From assembly GCA_023416995.1 (NCBI GenBank), contig JAEZGI010000082.1:1-64000 (forward strand): a stretch of 64,000 nucleotides of DNA. Direction: 5' to 3'. This document shows positions 17,601-27,047 of this stretch, in pieces (positions within the stretch are counted from its first letter, which is position 1; each line of letters opens with the position of its first letter). The notes below the pieces were generated by a model. It saw only the letters and a program-made list of their open reading frames with translations. It was not told the DNA's origin and searched no databases. Source of the stretch: Bacteroidota bacterium. Lineage in GTDB: Bacteria > Bacteroidota > Bacteroidia > Chitinophagales > Chitinophagaceae. Made by a program: the position numbers and the translations under genes.

Positions 17601-17638
17601 ATACAAAAGCCGCCGGAATATTCCGGCGGCTTTTGTAT
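17601..17638 (+). terminator. Terminator after SusCD pair 1
   Basis: A perfect 38-nt palindrome has the left half ATACAAAAGCCGCCGGAAT. It is a very stable GC stem with flanking A/T, giving termination in either direction. Confidence 0.9.
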
Positions 17639-17954
17639 TCTAGATAGTTTGACTCAGCGTCAACACAATATGCGATATACTTCGGATGGAATCCTGATCC
17701 GGGCTCTTTCACCGATCTTTTGGCTTTTGCAGCTTTTTGTTGCTTCTGATGGTCTTAACTGCAAATAATTCGAAGGCCCGTTAAAAAAATATTGCAGTCT
17801 CATGAGACTCTCATAAATTTAACTTGTCATTCGGAATATCCCTAAACACTTACCATAGTCAAATTTAAAACGGTACCCCGTGGTGCTGTTAGTTTGTGAC
17901 GCTTGCTTAATTCAAAACCAAAACGAAAGCATATGGAAAGTCGTCGTTCTCCTA

Positions 17955-17989
17955 CCTGATTTTGTAGCAATCCCTGATTTGTAGCAACC
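17955..17989 (+). repeat. Tandem 18-nt repeat in the susC2 leader
   Basis: CCTGATTTTGTAGCAAT is followed 18 nt later by CCTGATTTGTAGCAACC. The GTAGCAA core is exact in both. It may be a paired binding site. Confidence 0.5.
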
Positions 17990-18075
17990 CTCCCGGTACC
18001 CTTCTCGTTTCTAATTACATACTGTCAATTTCAATTGCGGATTTGAAGACCCGCCCGTATGCCCATACCCGTGTA

Positions 18076-18091
18076 GCTAAAACGTTATAGT
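18076..18091 (+). promoter_or_regulatory. Candidate LacI-type operator before susC2
   Basis: The segment GCTAAAACGTTATAGT has the AACGTT core with partial dyad symmetry, 38 nt before the susC2 ATG. It matches the core upstream of susC1. Confidence 0.3.
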
Positions 18092-18123
18092 ATTGATCTA
18101 TCCAACAAAATCAAATCATCATT

Positions 18124-21100
18124 ATGAAACAAAGACAAACCGTCTTAATGCAAAGAGGCGCCATGAGCCTTCTTCTGCTTTTACTGTCGTTTACGGGCCT
18201 GGCCCAGGGAAAAACGGTTACCGGTAAAGTAACCGGAGAAGCAGATGGCCTGCCACTACCGGGAGTTACCGTCCAGGTAAAAGGTACTGAAACAGCAGTT
18301 ACTACAGATGTTCAGGGTCAGTACTCTATTAATGTTCCTACCGACCAATCGGTCCTGGTATTCAGCTTTACCGGAATGACAAACCAGGAAATCACTGTGG
18401 GAACGCGGACATCCGTAGACGTTAGACTGAAACTGGATGATGCTTCCCTCGGCGAAGTCGTCGTTGTTGGTTACGGTACGCAACGCAAATCAGATCTTAC
18501 AGGAGCCGTCGGTACCGTGAAAGCTTCACAATTACAGGAACGTCCCGCAGCATCACTCAACCAGGCAATGGCTGGCCGCATGCCTGGTGTGCAGGTAAAC
18601 ACCAACTCGGGTCGCCCCGGCGGTCAGACAAATGTTCGTATCCGCGGTTTCAGTTCCATACAGGCAACCAGCAATCCTTTGTATGTAGTTGATGGTGTTG
18701 CTCTGCCCATGGGTACCCAGTCCAGTAACAGTAATTCGATCGACTTCATAAACCCGAGCGACATCGCATCGGTGGAAGTGTTGAAAGACGCTTCTGCCAC
18801 CGCTATTTATGGTGCCAGAGGTGCGAACGGGGTAATACTCATCACCACGAAACGAGGCTCCAGAACAGGAGGTAAGATCACTTATGATATGGACCTGAGT
18901 GTACCAACCATTGGTCCAAACCGCGTGGAGATGCTCAACGCCCGTGAATACCTCGAAGTCGAAAATCTCACTTATGATAATATAAAGGTTTATGACCCGG
19001 TCGGCTGGGGCAGAGGTGACTACAGTTCTATTATCGACCCAAGGGTCAAAAGACAAAGCCTGCCTGATCTTTTTGATGCGAACGGTAACCCGTATTATGA
19101 TACGGACTGGTTGAAAGAATCCACCCAAAATAAATTGTCACAAAACCACCAGCTCGGCATCACCGGTGGTAACGCTGATAACAGTTTTGGTGCTTACCTT
19201 GGTTACCGTGATGACAATGGTTTGTTATTAAACTCCTATCTCAAAAGATATTCTGCGCGTTTTGTGTTTGACACAAAGATTAAAGAATGGATGAGATTTG
19301 GTGGAAACCTCGGCTATCACAACCAGGAAGAAAATATTGTTGACCAGGGAACAGGCGGATTAAACTCCGTTCGTATGATCACGGAGGCTTTTCCATTTAT
19401 GCCGGTTAAGTTTCCCGATGGCAGATGGGGCGACAACTATCTTTATCCTGGCGCAGAAGGCGGCTCCAACCCGGTGCATATTCTGAATGACAGGAAACTT
19501 CTGTACAACACACAAACCACGCTCGGTGATATTTATGTGAATCTTGATCTTGCGCCCGGCCTCAGTTTCCGGAGCCAGTTAGGGATCAACATCGTTACAC
19601 GCGGTCAACGTGAATACAGTGGCCGTACCCTTCATAACATTTCAATGAACCAGAACGGTACGGCAAACCAGAATAACAGCCGGGAAACTTTCTGGTCATC
19701 TGAAAACTACTTCACCTATAACAAAAAAATTGGTGACGATCATAACCTTACTGCATTGCTTGGTTTATCATGGCAGGAAAACAACTACACCTCTTTTTCA
19801 GCCAGTTCTCAAAACTTTTCTACCGACTTCTTCCAGTATAATAACCTTGGAGCCGGCAGCCAGCAGAATGCCTCTGGATCTGTGCGCAACAGGTTTTCAC
19901 TAAACTCTTATTTTGGAAGGATCAACTACACCTTTAAGGATAAATACCTGGTAACTGTTACGGGGCGGGCAGATGCGTCTTCAAAATTCGGAGAGGAAAA
20001 CAAATGGGGTTTCTTCCCCTCTGCGGCCCTGGGTTGGAGAGTGTCTGAAGAAGACTTTCTTAAAAACAGCGGTGTTATTTCAAACCTGAAACTGCGCGCA
20101 AGTGTGGGCGCTACAGGTAATTCTGAAATTGCACCGTATCAGTCGCTCGCGTTGCTTGGATCTTATACTGGTATCATCAATAACACACGTATTACCGGTA
20201 TTGGTACCAACCGCCTTGCAAATCCGGATTTGAAATGGGAAAAAACCACTCAGAGTGATTTCGGCGTGGAGATTGGTTTCCTGAATAACAGGATCAATCT
20301 TGAAGCTGATGTCTATTACCGCAAAACGACCGACATGTTGCTGAATGCTCCGGTGCCAACCTCCAGTGGATACTCAACTATTGCCAGGAACATTGGAAGT
20401 ATGGAGAACAAGGGTCTTGAAATCGGAATAAACACAATAAATGTTCAAAACAAAGATTTCGGTTGGTCAACAGCATTCAATATCTCGTTAAATCGCAACA
20501 AGGTATTGTCTCTCGCCACGCCAGCAGACATCTTCGGTCTTGGGGGCCCTAACTTTACAAACCAAACAAATATTATTCGGGTAGGCGAGCCCGTTGGTTC
20601 GTTCTGGGGCCTGACAAGATTGGGTGTCTGGACCGAAGCCGAACGCGCAGAAGCAGCGAAGTTCAGCAGTTATCGGGGTGGCAAGCCAATGCTTCCCGGC
20701 GATGTCAAATACCTGGACGTTAATGGCGACTCGCTCATCAATGATGCGGATCGTTCCATAATCGGTAATGGTAATCCAAAAGCATGGGGTTCGTTGTTCA
20801 ATACTTTCCGGTATAAGAATTTCGAATTGTTGATCGAATTCCAATATGTATATGGAAATGATATCCTGAACATGTCTACCCACTCCGGTGAAGATCGCCA
20901 GGGTATTGCAAATAGTTACAAGACCGTACTGGATGCATATGATCCTTCGAAAGGAATCAATAATTCTGAGATTGCTGCCATCCGCGATACCAGAGCTGGT
21001 TATGTAACGAACGTAGATACCCGTTGGGTACAGGACGGATCGTTTATCCGTGGGCGTAACCTGTTGCTTAGCTATAATTTTCCTGCAGCCACTTACGAAA

Positions 21101-21279
21101 AGCTCCGGCTGAACAGGCTACGGGTATATGCATCTGTACAGAACTGGCTGCTGATAACCGATTATCGTGGCAATGATCCCGAAGTGACTACCTATGGCAA
21201 CGCGTTCGCCCAGGGGCAGACATTCTTTGACTATCCAAAACCAACCCTTTACACATTTGGTATCAACGTTGGATTTTAA
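18124..21279 (+). CDS. SusC/RagA-type TonB-linked outer-membrane transporter (pair 2)
   Basis: This 1051-residue SusC homologue has a signal peptide ending near GLAQG and a regulatory beta-sandwich at about 30-105 (VTGKVTGEADGLPLPGVTVQVKG-like). The motif VVVVGYGTQRKSDLTGAVGTV precedes the plug domain, and the barrel ends in YTFGINVGF. It is about 70 residues longer than SusC1 and only moderately similar to it, so the two pairs probably take different glycans or chain lengths. Its susD partner follows after 23 nt. Confidence 0.95.
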   Translation: MKQRQTVLMQRGAMSLLLLLLSFTGLAQGKTVTGKVTGEADGLPLPGVTVQVKGTETAVTTDVQGQYSINVPTDQSVLVFSFTGMTNQEITVGTRTSVDVRLKLDDASLGEVVVVGYGTQRKSDLTGAVGTVKASQLQERPAASLNQAMAGRMPGVQVNTNSGRPGGQTNVRIRGFSSIQATSNPLYVVDGVALPMGTQSSNSNSIDFINPSDIASVEVLKDASATAIYGARGANGVILITTKRGSRTGGKITYDMDLSVPTIGPNRVEMLNAREYLEVENLTYDNIKVYDPVGWGRGDYSSIIDPRVKRQSLPDLFDANGNPYYDTDWLKESTQNKLSQNHQLGITGGNADNSFGAYLGYRDDNGLLLNSYLKRYSARFVFDTKIKEWMRFGGNLGYHNQEENIVDQGTGGLNSVRMITEAFPFMPVKFPDGRWGDNYLYPGAEGGSNPVHILNDRKLLYNTQTTLGDIYVNLDLAPGLSFRSQLGINIVTRGQREYSGRTLHNISMNQNGTANQNNSRETFWSSENYFTYNKKIGDDHNLTALLGLSWQENNYTSFSASSQNFSTDFFQYNNLGAGSQQNASGSVRNRFSLNSYFGRINYTFKDKYLVTVTGRADASSKFGEENKWGFFPSAALGWRVSEEDFLKNSGVISNLKLRASVGATGNSEIAPYQSLALLGSYTGIINNTRITGIGTNRLANPDLKWEKTTQSDFGVEIGFLNNRINLEADVYYRKTTDMLLNAPVPTSSGYSTIARNIGSMENKGLEIGINTINVQNKDFGWSTAFNISLNRNKVLSLATPADIFGLGGPNFTNQTNIIRVGEPVGSFWGLTRLGVWTEAERAEAAKFSSYRGGKPMLPGDVKYLDVNGDSLINDADRSIIGNGNPKAWGSLFNTFRYKNFELLIEFQYVYGNDILNMSTHSGEDRQGIANSYKTVLDAYDPSKGINNSEIAAIRDTRAGYVTNVDTRWVQDGSFIRGRNLLLSYNFPAATYEKLRLNRLRVYASVQNWLLITDYRGNDPEVTTYGNAFAQGQTFFDYPKPTLYTFGINVGF

Positions 21280-21302
21280 GATCAACCGAAAACAGACAAA
21301 TT

Positions 21303-22844
21303 ATGAAGACCTATAAAATAAAATCGTTGACCAGTGTGTTGCTGTTATCGGCAATCCTGGTAGCTACGGGGTGTACGAAGTTCCTTGACGAGCAGGACCC
21401 TACGAACCTCACCGAAGCAACCTACTTCACCCTGCCCGAACATGCGGAAGCAGGCATTGCAGCTGCTTATGCACAAACCCGGTTTATTACAGGCGGTGCA
21501 GGCATCTTCGTTCACAATATTTCATTACCCGAAATGCTCAGCGGTCTGGCACGGACAGAGACCGGCCAGAACTCAGATCTGAACAATATCATCGGTTTAT
21601 CTTATAACGGTGACAACCTCCTGATCACAAACTGGTGGAACGGGTTGTACAGTGTAATAGCCCAAACTAACCTTGTTCTTTCCAAAGTGCCGGAAATTTC
21701 TCCAATGGACGAAACAGCACGCAAAAGAGTACTTGGCCAGGCGAGGTTTCTTCGTGCATGGGCCTATTTCTATCTTGTCAGGATGTGGGGAGATGTTCCG
21801 CTGATCACTTCGCCTATAAACGCCACCTCCCCCGAATTATATGCCGGCCGCACTTCCGCAGATTCGGTATACAACCAGATCGTGACCGACCTGACCATAG
21901 CCGAAGAGGCAGAATTGCCCTGGACCGACAACACGGGCAGGGTTTCGCTGGGTGCTGTGAAGTCACTTTTGTCAAAAGTGTATCTCACTATGGCTGGCTT
22001 CCCCTTGAATAAGGGGATCAGCCATTATCAACTGGCGGCTGACAAGGCTAACGAAGTAATACTCAGTAATAGTTTTCAGCTCTTTACGGATTATGGCGAC
22101 CTGCATTCTCTGGCTACTGAAAATCGGGGAGAACACATATTCCAGATACAGTACCTCGGTGGTGTAGCGGATAACCCGATCCAGGAAGAATTGTTGCCAA
22201 ACTTCAAGGATGTATCAAGTTATGGCACTGAAGTAGGGTCCAACGTGCCGGTACCGGGATTTGTTTCCTCATATGAAGCAGGTGATAAACGAGTGTTGGA
22301 CCGCCAGGGCTTTTACTACACCTCTTATTACGACGGAGGGCATGGACCGCTGAAACCGCTTGGTGCGCCTTATATCTTCAAACACTTTGATCTCATTGCC
22401 AACGGAACCTCCGGCGTTCCCGGCACCAATGTGTCCAGCCTCAACCTGATGAACATTCGCTATGCTGAAGTGCTGCTGATCTATGCGGAAGCACAAAATG
22501 AAGCCGCTGGAGCACCATCGCAGCCAGCTCTGAATGCCTTAAAACAAATCCGCGACCGCGCGGGTCTTATAACACCCGGGCTGGGCGCCTTTAACCAGGA
22601 TTCTTTCCGTAAAGCTGTCTGGAGAGAACGCTGGTATGAGTTAGCTTACGAATATATCACCTGGTTCGACATGCTCCGACTGCGGAAAGGTTTTAATATT
22701 GCCACCCGCGATTTTGTGGACCTGGTTGGTTATGTGTTCCCTGATAACGGCGAAGTTTATGAACAAAAGAACCTGTTATTGCCATTGCCGACCAACGAGA
22801 TGCGAAATAACCCGAATCTGCGTCCCAACAATTTTGGTTATTAG
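21303..22844 (+). CDS. SusD/RagB-type outer-membrane glycan-binding lipoprotein (pair 2)
   Basis: This 513-residue lipoprotein has the lipobox ATGC (Cys24) followed by TKFLDEQDPTNL, typical of SusD. It contains the helical ARFLRAWAYFYLVRMWGDVPLIT segment and the C-terminal ERWYELAYEYITWFDMLRLRKG region. It should form the surface lid for the SusC encoded just upstream. It is the last gene of the inserted locus. A long hairpin that would end transcription begins 37 nt after the stop and abuts the rpoB promoter. Confidence 0.95.
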   Translation: MKTYKIKSLTSVLLLSAILVATGCTKFLDEQDPTNLTEATYFTLPEHAEAGIAAAYAQTRFITGGAGIFVHNISLPEMLSGLARTETGQNSDLNNIIGLSYNGDNLLITNWWNGLYSVIAQTNLVLSKVPEISPMDETARKRVLGQARFLRAWAYFYLVRMWGDVPLITSPINATSPELYAGRTSADSVYNQIVTDLTIAEEAELPWTDNTGRVSLGAVKSLLSKVYLTMAGFPLNKGISHYQLAADKANEVILSNSFQLFTDYGDLHSLATENRGEHIFQIQYLGGVADNPIQEELLPNFKDVSSYGTEVGSNVPVPGFVSSYEAGDKRVLDRQGFYYTSYYDGGHGPLKPLGAPYIFKHFDLIANGTSGVPGTNVSSLNLMNIRYAEVLLIYAEAQNEAAGAPSQPALNALKQIRDRAGLITPGLGAFNQDSFRKAVWRERWYELAYEYITWFDMLRLRKGFNIATRDFVDLVGYVFPDNGEVYEQKNLLLPLPTNEMRNNPNLRPNNFGY

Positions 22845-22881
22845 GAGCTTTCGAGCCAAAAGCCGGCTGGCATAGTTTAAG

Positions 22882-22944
22882 CCAAAGTCAAAATCAGATG
22901 ATGTTAATAAAAATATCATCACTGATTTTTGACTTTGGTTTTTA
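22882..22944 (+). terminator. Long hairpin terminator upstream of rpoB
   Basis: CCAAAGTCAAAA...TCAG pairs with CTGA...TTTTTGACTTTGG with one bulge, extending to imperfect pairing in ATGATG/CATCAT. A T-rich stretch follows. It ends susD2 transcription immediately before the rpoB -33 element. Confidence 0.8.
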
Positions 22945-22974
22945 TTGTTTTTACTACTATATTCCTTACCTTTG
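22945..22974 (+). promoter_or_regulatory. rpoBC promoter
   Basis: TTG at 22945-22947 and TACCTTTG at 22967-22974 are exactly 19 nt apart, an excellent Bacteroidota promoter. CCCTCC follows the -7. It lies 168 nt before the rpoB ATG, beyond the terminator hairpin, so rpoBC is transcribed independently of rplKAJL and of the sugar locus. Confidence 0.82.
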
Positions 22975-23141
22975 CCCTCCATTTTTCTCTATAATAATCA
23001 GCTGAGGATAGGATTTTAATGATAATTTTCACATAATCGCCTCATTATCAATACATCGGGAACGATAGCGTTCCTCATGTATGTTTTTGCCTATAAGGCA
23101 CTTTTGAAGTTCGAACAACTAAAAAACCGGTTTTAAAACAT

Positions 23142-26100
23142 ATGTCGTCTACAAAACTGCAAAACAGGATCAACTTCGGTAAGATTAAAAACTTATCGGA
23201 CGCTCCTGATCTACTCGAGGTTCAGATTCAATCTTTCAAAGAATATTTCCAGTTGGAGACAACTCCCGACAAGCGGAATATTGAAGGATTGTTCAAGGTG
23301 TTCAAGGAAAATTTCCCTATTACTGACACCCGTAACATTTTCGTGCTGGAGTTCCTGGATTACTTCATCGATCCACCCCGTTACACCATTGAAGAGTGTA
23401 TGGAGCGTGGGCTTACGTATGCGGTGCCTTTAAAAGCAAAGCTTCGTTTAAGTTGTAACGATGAAGAGCACGTGGACTTCCAAACGATTGTTCAGGATGT
23501 GTTCCTGGGTAATATTCCTTATATGACCCCACGCGGTACTTTTGTAATCAATGGTGCTGAGCGTGTGGTTGTTTCTCAGTTACACCGTTCACCTGGTGTA
23601 TTCTTTGGTCAGTCTGTTCACCCGAATGGAACCAAGATTTATTCTGCCCGGGTTATTCCTTTTAAAGGTGCCTGGATGGAATTTGCTACAGACATTAATA
23701 ATGTTATGTATGCTTACATCGACCGTAAGAAAAAATTCCCGGTTACTACTCTCCTCCGTTCAATCGGTTTTGAAACTGATAAGGACATTCTCGAACTTTT
23801 CGGAATGGCTGATGAAGTTCAGGCTGATAAAAAACAACTTACAAAATACCTCGGTAAACGCCTTGCTGCCCGCGTTCTCAGAACATGGGTAGAAGATTTC
23901 GTTGATGAAGACACCGGTGAGGTGGTTTCAATTGAAAGAAATGAAATCGTTCTTGAGCGCGACACCATCCTTGATGAAGAAGCTGTTGAAATGGTTTCTG
24001 AAATGGATGTGAAGAGTGTGTTTATTCAGAAAGAAGACGTTGGTGGAGATTATGCCATCATCTACAATACATTAAATAAGGATACTTCCAACTCAGAACT
24101 GGAAGCAGTTCAGCACATCTACCGCCAGTTACGTGGTGCAGATGCTCCGGATAATGAAACCGCCCGCGGTATCATTGACAAGTTGTTCTTTAGCGACAAA
24201 CGTTATGATCTCGGCGAAGTAGGTCGTTACAAGATCAACAGGAAACTGAACCTGAACTATCCGATCGAACAAAAGACTTTAACAAAAGAAGATATCATCG
24301 AGATCATCAAGTACCTGGTTCGTCTGACCAATGGTAAAGCTGAGATTGATGACATCGATCACCTGAGCAACCGCCGTGTAAGAACAGTGGGAGAGCAGTT
24401 GTATGCTCAGTTCGGTGTTGGTCTTGCGCGTATGGCGCGTACCATCCGTGAAAGGATGAACGTCCGTGACAACGAGGTGTTTACACCGGTTGATCTGATC
24501 AATGCGCGTACACTTTCTTCTGTTATCAACTCATTTTTTGGTACTTCCCAGTTATCACAGTTCCTGGATCAGACCAACCCGCTGAGTGAGATCACGCACA
24601 AACGTCGTATCTCAGCACTCGGACCCGGAGGTCTTTCCCGTGAAAGAGCTGGTTTCGAGGTTCGTGACGTTCACTACTCACACTATGGTCGCCTTTGTAC
24701 CATTGAAACACCGGAAGGTCCGAACATTGGTCTGATCTCTACACTTTGCGTACACGCCAAGATCAATGAGATGGGCTTCATTGAAACCCCATACCACAAG
24801 GTGGACAATGGAAAGGTTGATATGAAGAAACTCACTTTCCTTAGCGCTGAAGAAGAAGATATCGCCAAGATCGCGCAGGCCAGTGCTCCTTTGAATGATA
24901 AAAGTGAATTTGCTGAAGAAAGGGTTAGTTCCCGTCAAACCGGTGACTTCCCGATCCTTGATAAAACAGAGGTAGAATACATGGACGTAGCTCCTAACCA
25001 GATTGTTGGTCTGAGTGCTTCCCTGATTCCGTTCCTTGAGCATGATGATGCCAACCGTGCATTGATGGGTTCAAACATGCAGCGCCAGGCAGTTCCGTTG
25101 ATCCGTCCCCAACAGCCAATTGTTGGTACTGGTCTGGAAGCTAAGGCAGCAAGAGACTCACGTGTACAGATCCTTGCAGAAGGTGATGGTGTTATCGAAT
25201 ACGTCGATGGTAAGGAAATTCATATCCGCTACGATCGTACAGAAGCTGACCGCCTGGTGAGCTTCGAAGATGATCTGCGCATCTACAACATGACCAAGTT
25301 TATCAAAACGAACCAGGAAACCTGTATCAACCACAAACCTGCCGTTAAGAAAGGTCAGCGGATGAAGAAGGGTGACTTCCTTACAGAAGGTTACGCAGTT
25401 CAGAATGGTGAAGTTGCTTTGGGTCGTAACCTGCAGGTGGCGTTCATGCCATGGAAGGGTTACAACTTTGAGGATGCTATCGTAATCAATGAAAAGGTAG
25501 TTCGCGAAGACTTGTTTACTTCTGTACACATTTCTGAATATGAACTCGAAGTACGTGATACTAAACTCGGAGAAGAAGAACTGACTCCGGATATTCCAAA
25601 CGTTTCTGAAGAAGCAACCAAGGATCTGGATGAAAACGGTATCATTCGCCTGGGTGCGGCTATTAAGGAAGGTGATATATTGATCGGTAAGATCACTCCT
25701 AAGGGTGAATCTGATCCAACTCCTGAAGAGAAACTGCTTCGCGCCATCTTTGGTGATAAGGCAGGGGATGCAAAGGATGCTTCACTTAAAGCACCTAACG
25801 GTGTTGAAGGTGTTGTGATCGGTAAGAAACTGTTCCAACGCGCCAAGAAAGATAAAAACGCAAAAATTCGTGAAAAGGCTTCTCTTGAAAAACTGGAGAA
25901 GGTTCATGAAAAAAATACAACTGAACTGAAGGAGCTGTTACTGAGCAAACTGCAGACGCTGTTGAAAGACAAGCCATCACAAGGTGTTGCAAACAACTTT
26001 GGTGAAATGCAGATCGGTAAAGGCGCTAAGTTCAATGCCAAGAACCTGGCTACCCTGGATTATGCTAACATTAATCCATTGGGCTGGACAGGCGATCCAT

Positions 26101-26945
26101 CAATTGATGATCCGATCAATACCCTGTTGCACAATTACAATATCAAGTACAACGAAGAGTTGGGTAGATATAAAAGAGAGAAGTTCAACATTTCTATCGG
26201 TGATGAGTTGCCGGCGGGTGTATTGAAACTCGCGAAAGTTTATATCGCTGTTAAGCGTAAACTGAAAGTGGGTGATAAGATGGCGGGTCGTCACGGTAAC
26301 AAGGGTATCGTTGCGAAGATTGTTCGTGCAGAAGATATGCCGTTCCTCGAAGATGGAACTCCGGTTGACATCGTTCTGAATCCCCTGGGTGTACCTAGCC
26401 GTATGAACCTTGGTCAGATCTATGAAACGGTTCTTGGATGGGCCGGTCTGAAGCTCGGCGTTAAGTTCGCAACCCCGATCTTTGACGGAGCCACTGTAGA
26501 TGAAATCGCTGATTACATCAACCAGGCGAAGCTTCCGACCTTTGGTCACAGCTACCTGTATGATGGTGAAACCGGCGAACGCTTCCACCAGAAAGCAACC
26601 GTGGGTGTTATCTATATGATCAAATTACACCACATGGTGGATGATAAGATGCACGCACGTTCTATCGGGCCATACAGTCTCATCACACAACAACCGCTGG
26701 GTGGTAAAGCACAGTTTGGTGGTCAGCGTTTTGGTGAGATGGAGGTTTGGGCACTCGAAGCTTATGGTGCATCGAATATTCTCCAGGAATTGCTTACACT
26801 TAAATCCGATGATATCATTGGTCGCGCCAAAACTTATGAGGCGATCGTTAAAGGTGATAACATCCCAAGAGCAGGCATTCCGGAATCATTCAATGTACTC
26901 GTGCATGAGTTGAGAGGATTGGGGTTAGACTTGAAATTCGACTAA
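23142..26945 (+). CDS. rpoB: RNA polymerase beta subunit
   Basis: This 1267-residue protein is full-length RpoB. It contains the rifampicin-binding region with SQFLDQTNPLSEITHKRRISALGPGG-type sequence and the GRLCTIETPEGPNIGLI motif. The C-terminus contains KMAGRHGNKGIV and the GGKAQFGGQRFGEMEVWALEAYGA clamp anchor. It forms the catalytic core with RpoC. It is separated from rplL by 14.5 kb of unrelated genes, an arrangement I regard as unusual, and has its own promoter. Confidence 0.98.
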   Translation: MSSTKLQNRINFGKIKNLSDAPDLLEVQIQSFKEYFQLETTPDKRNIEGLFKVFKENFPITDTRNIFVLEFLDYFIDPPRYTIEECMERGLTYAVPLKAKLRLSCNDEEHVDFQTIVQDVFLGNIPYMTPRGTFVINGAERVVVSQLHRSPGVFFGQSVHPNGTKIYSARVIPFKGAWMEFATDINNVMYAYIDRKKKFPVTTLLRSIGFETDKDILELFGMADEVQADKKQLTKYLGKRLAARVLRTWVEDFVDEDTGEVVSIERNEIVLERDTILDEEAVEMVSEMDVKSVFIQKEDVGGDYAIIYNTLNKDTSNSELEAVQHIYRQLRGADAPDNETARGIIDKLFFSDKRYDLGEVGRYKINRKLNLNYPIEQKTLTKEDIIEIIKYLVRLTNGKAEIDDIDHLSNRRVRTVGEQLYAQFGVGLARMARTIRERMNVRDNEVFTPVDLINARTLSSVINSFFGTSQLSQFLDQTNPLSEITHKRRISALGPGGLSRERAGFEVRDVHYSHYGRLCTIETPEGPNIGLISTLCVHAKINEMGFIETPYHKVDNGKVDMKKLTFLSAEEEDIAKIAQASAPLNDKSEFAEERVSSRQTGDFPILDKTEVEYMDVAPNQIVGLSASLIPFLEHDDANRALMGSNMQRQAVPLIRPQQPIVGTGLEAKAARDSRVQILAEGDGVIEYVDGKEIHIRYDRTEADRLVSFEDDLRIYNMTKFIKTNQETCINHKPAVKKGQRMKKGDFLTEGYAVQNGEVALGRNLQVAFMPWKGYNFEDAIVINEKVVREDLFTSVHISEYELEVRDTKLGEEELTPDIPNVSEEATKDLDENGIIRLGAAIKEGDILIGKITPKGESDPTPEEKLLRAIFGDKAGDAKDASLKAPNGVEGVVIGKKLFQRAKKDKNAKIREKASLEKLEKVHEKNTTELKELLLSKLQTLLKDKPSQGVANNFGEMQIGKGAKFNAKNLATLDYANINPLGWTGDPSIDDPINTLLHNYNIKYNEELGRYKREKFNISIGDELPAGVLKLAKVYIAVKRKLKVGDKMAGRHGNKGIVAKIVRAEDMPFLEDGTPVDIVLNPLGVPSRMNLGQIYETVLGWAGLKLGVKFATPIFDGATVDEIADYINQAKLPTFGHSYLYDGETGERFHQKATVGVIYMIKLHHMVDDKMHARSIGPYSLITQQPLGGKAQFGGQRFGEMEVWALEAYGASNILQELLTLKSDDIIGRAKTYEAIVKGDNIPRAGIPESFNVLVHELRGLGLDLKFD

Positions 26946-26990
26946 TCCGCCTTCGCCCTGGCGGGCTACGGCGGGCGCAGCGGGCGAGGC
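26946..26990. repeat. GC-rich REP-like repeat between rpoB and rpoC
   Basis: Immediately after the rpoB stop lies a block with CCGCC...GGCGG and GGCTACGGCGGGC, far more GC-rich than its surroundings. It can fold into stacked hairpins. Similar CCGCCTTCGCC/GGCTACGGCGGGC elements occur dispersed in other bacterial genomes from general knowledge. No second copy is in this window. Confidence 0.55.
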
Positions 26991-27047
26991 TTGATCTGAG
27001 CTTCGATCAGAATTAGTTTTTTAAAAAAAAGAAACCATTTCAATAGT

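Larger units (their letters stand above)
17580..18123 (+). other. Long leader region before susC2
   Basis: This 544-nt region has no ORF I can support. It holds the terminator of pair 1, the 14-nt palindrome AGTCTCATGAGACT at 17796-17809, a degenerate 18-nt tandem repeat at 17955-17989 and an AACGTT core at 18081. The susC2 leader is much longer than that of susC1, which suggests separate control. No sigma/anti-sigma genes are present. Confidence 0.55.
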
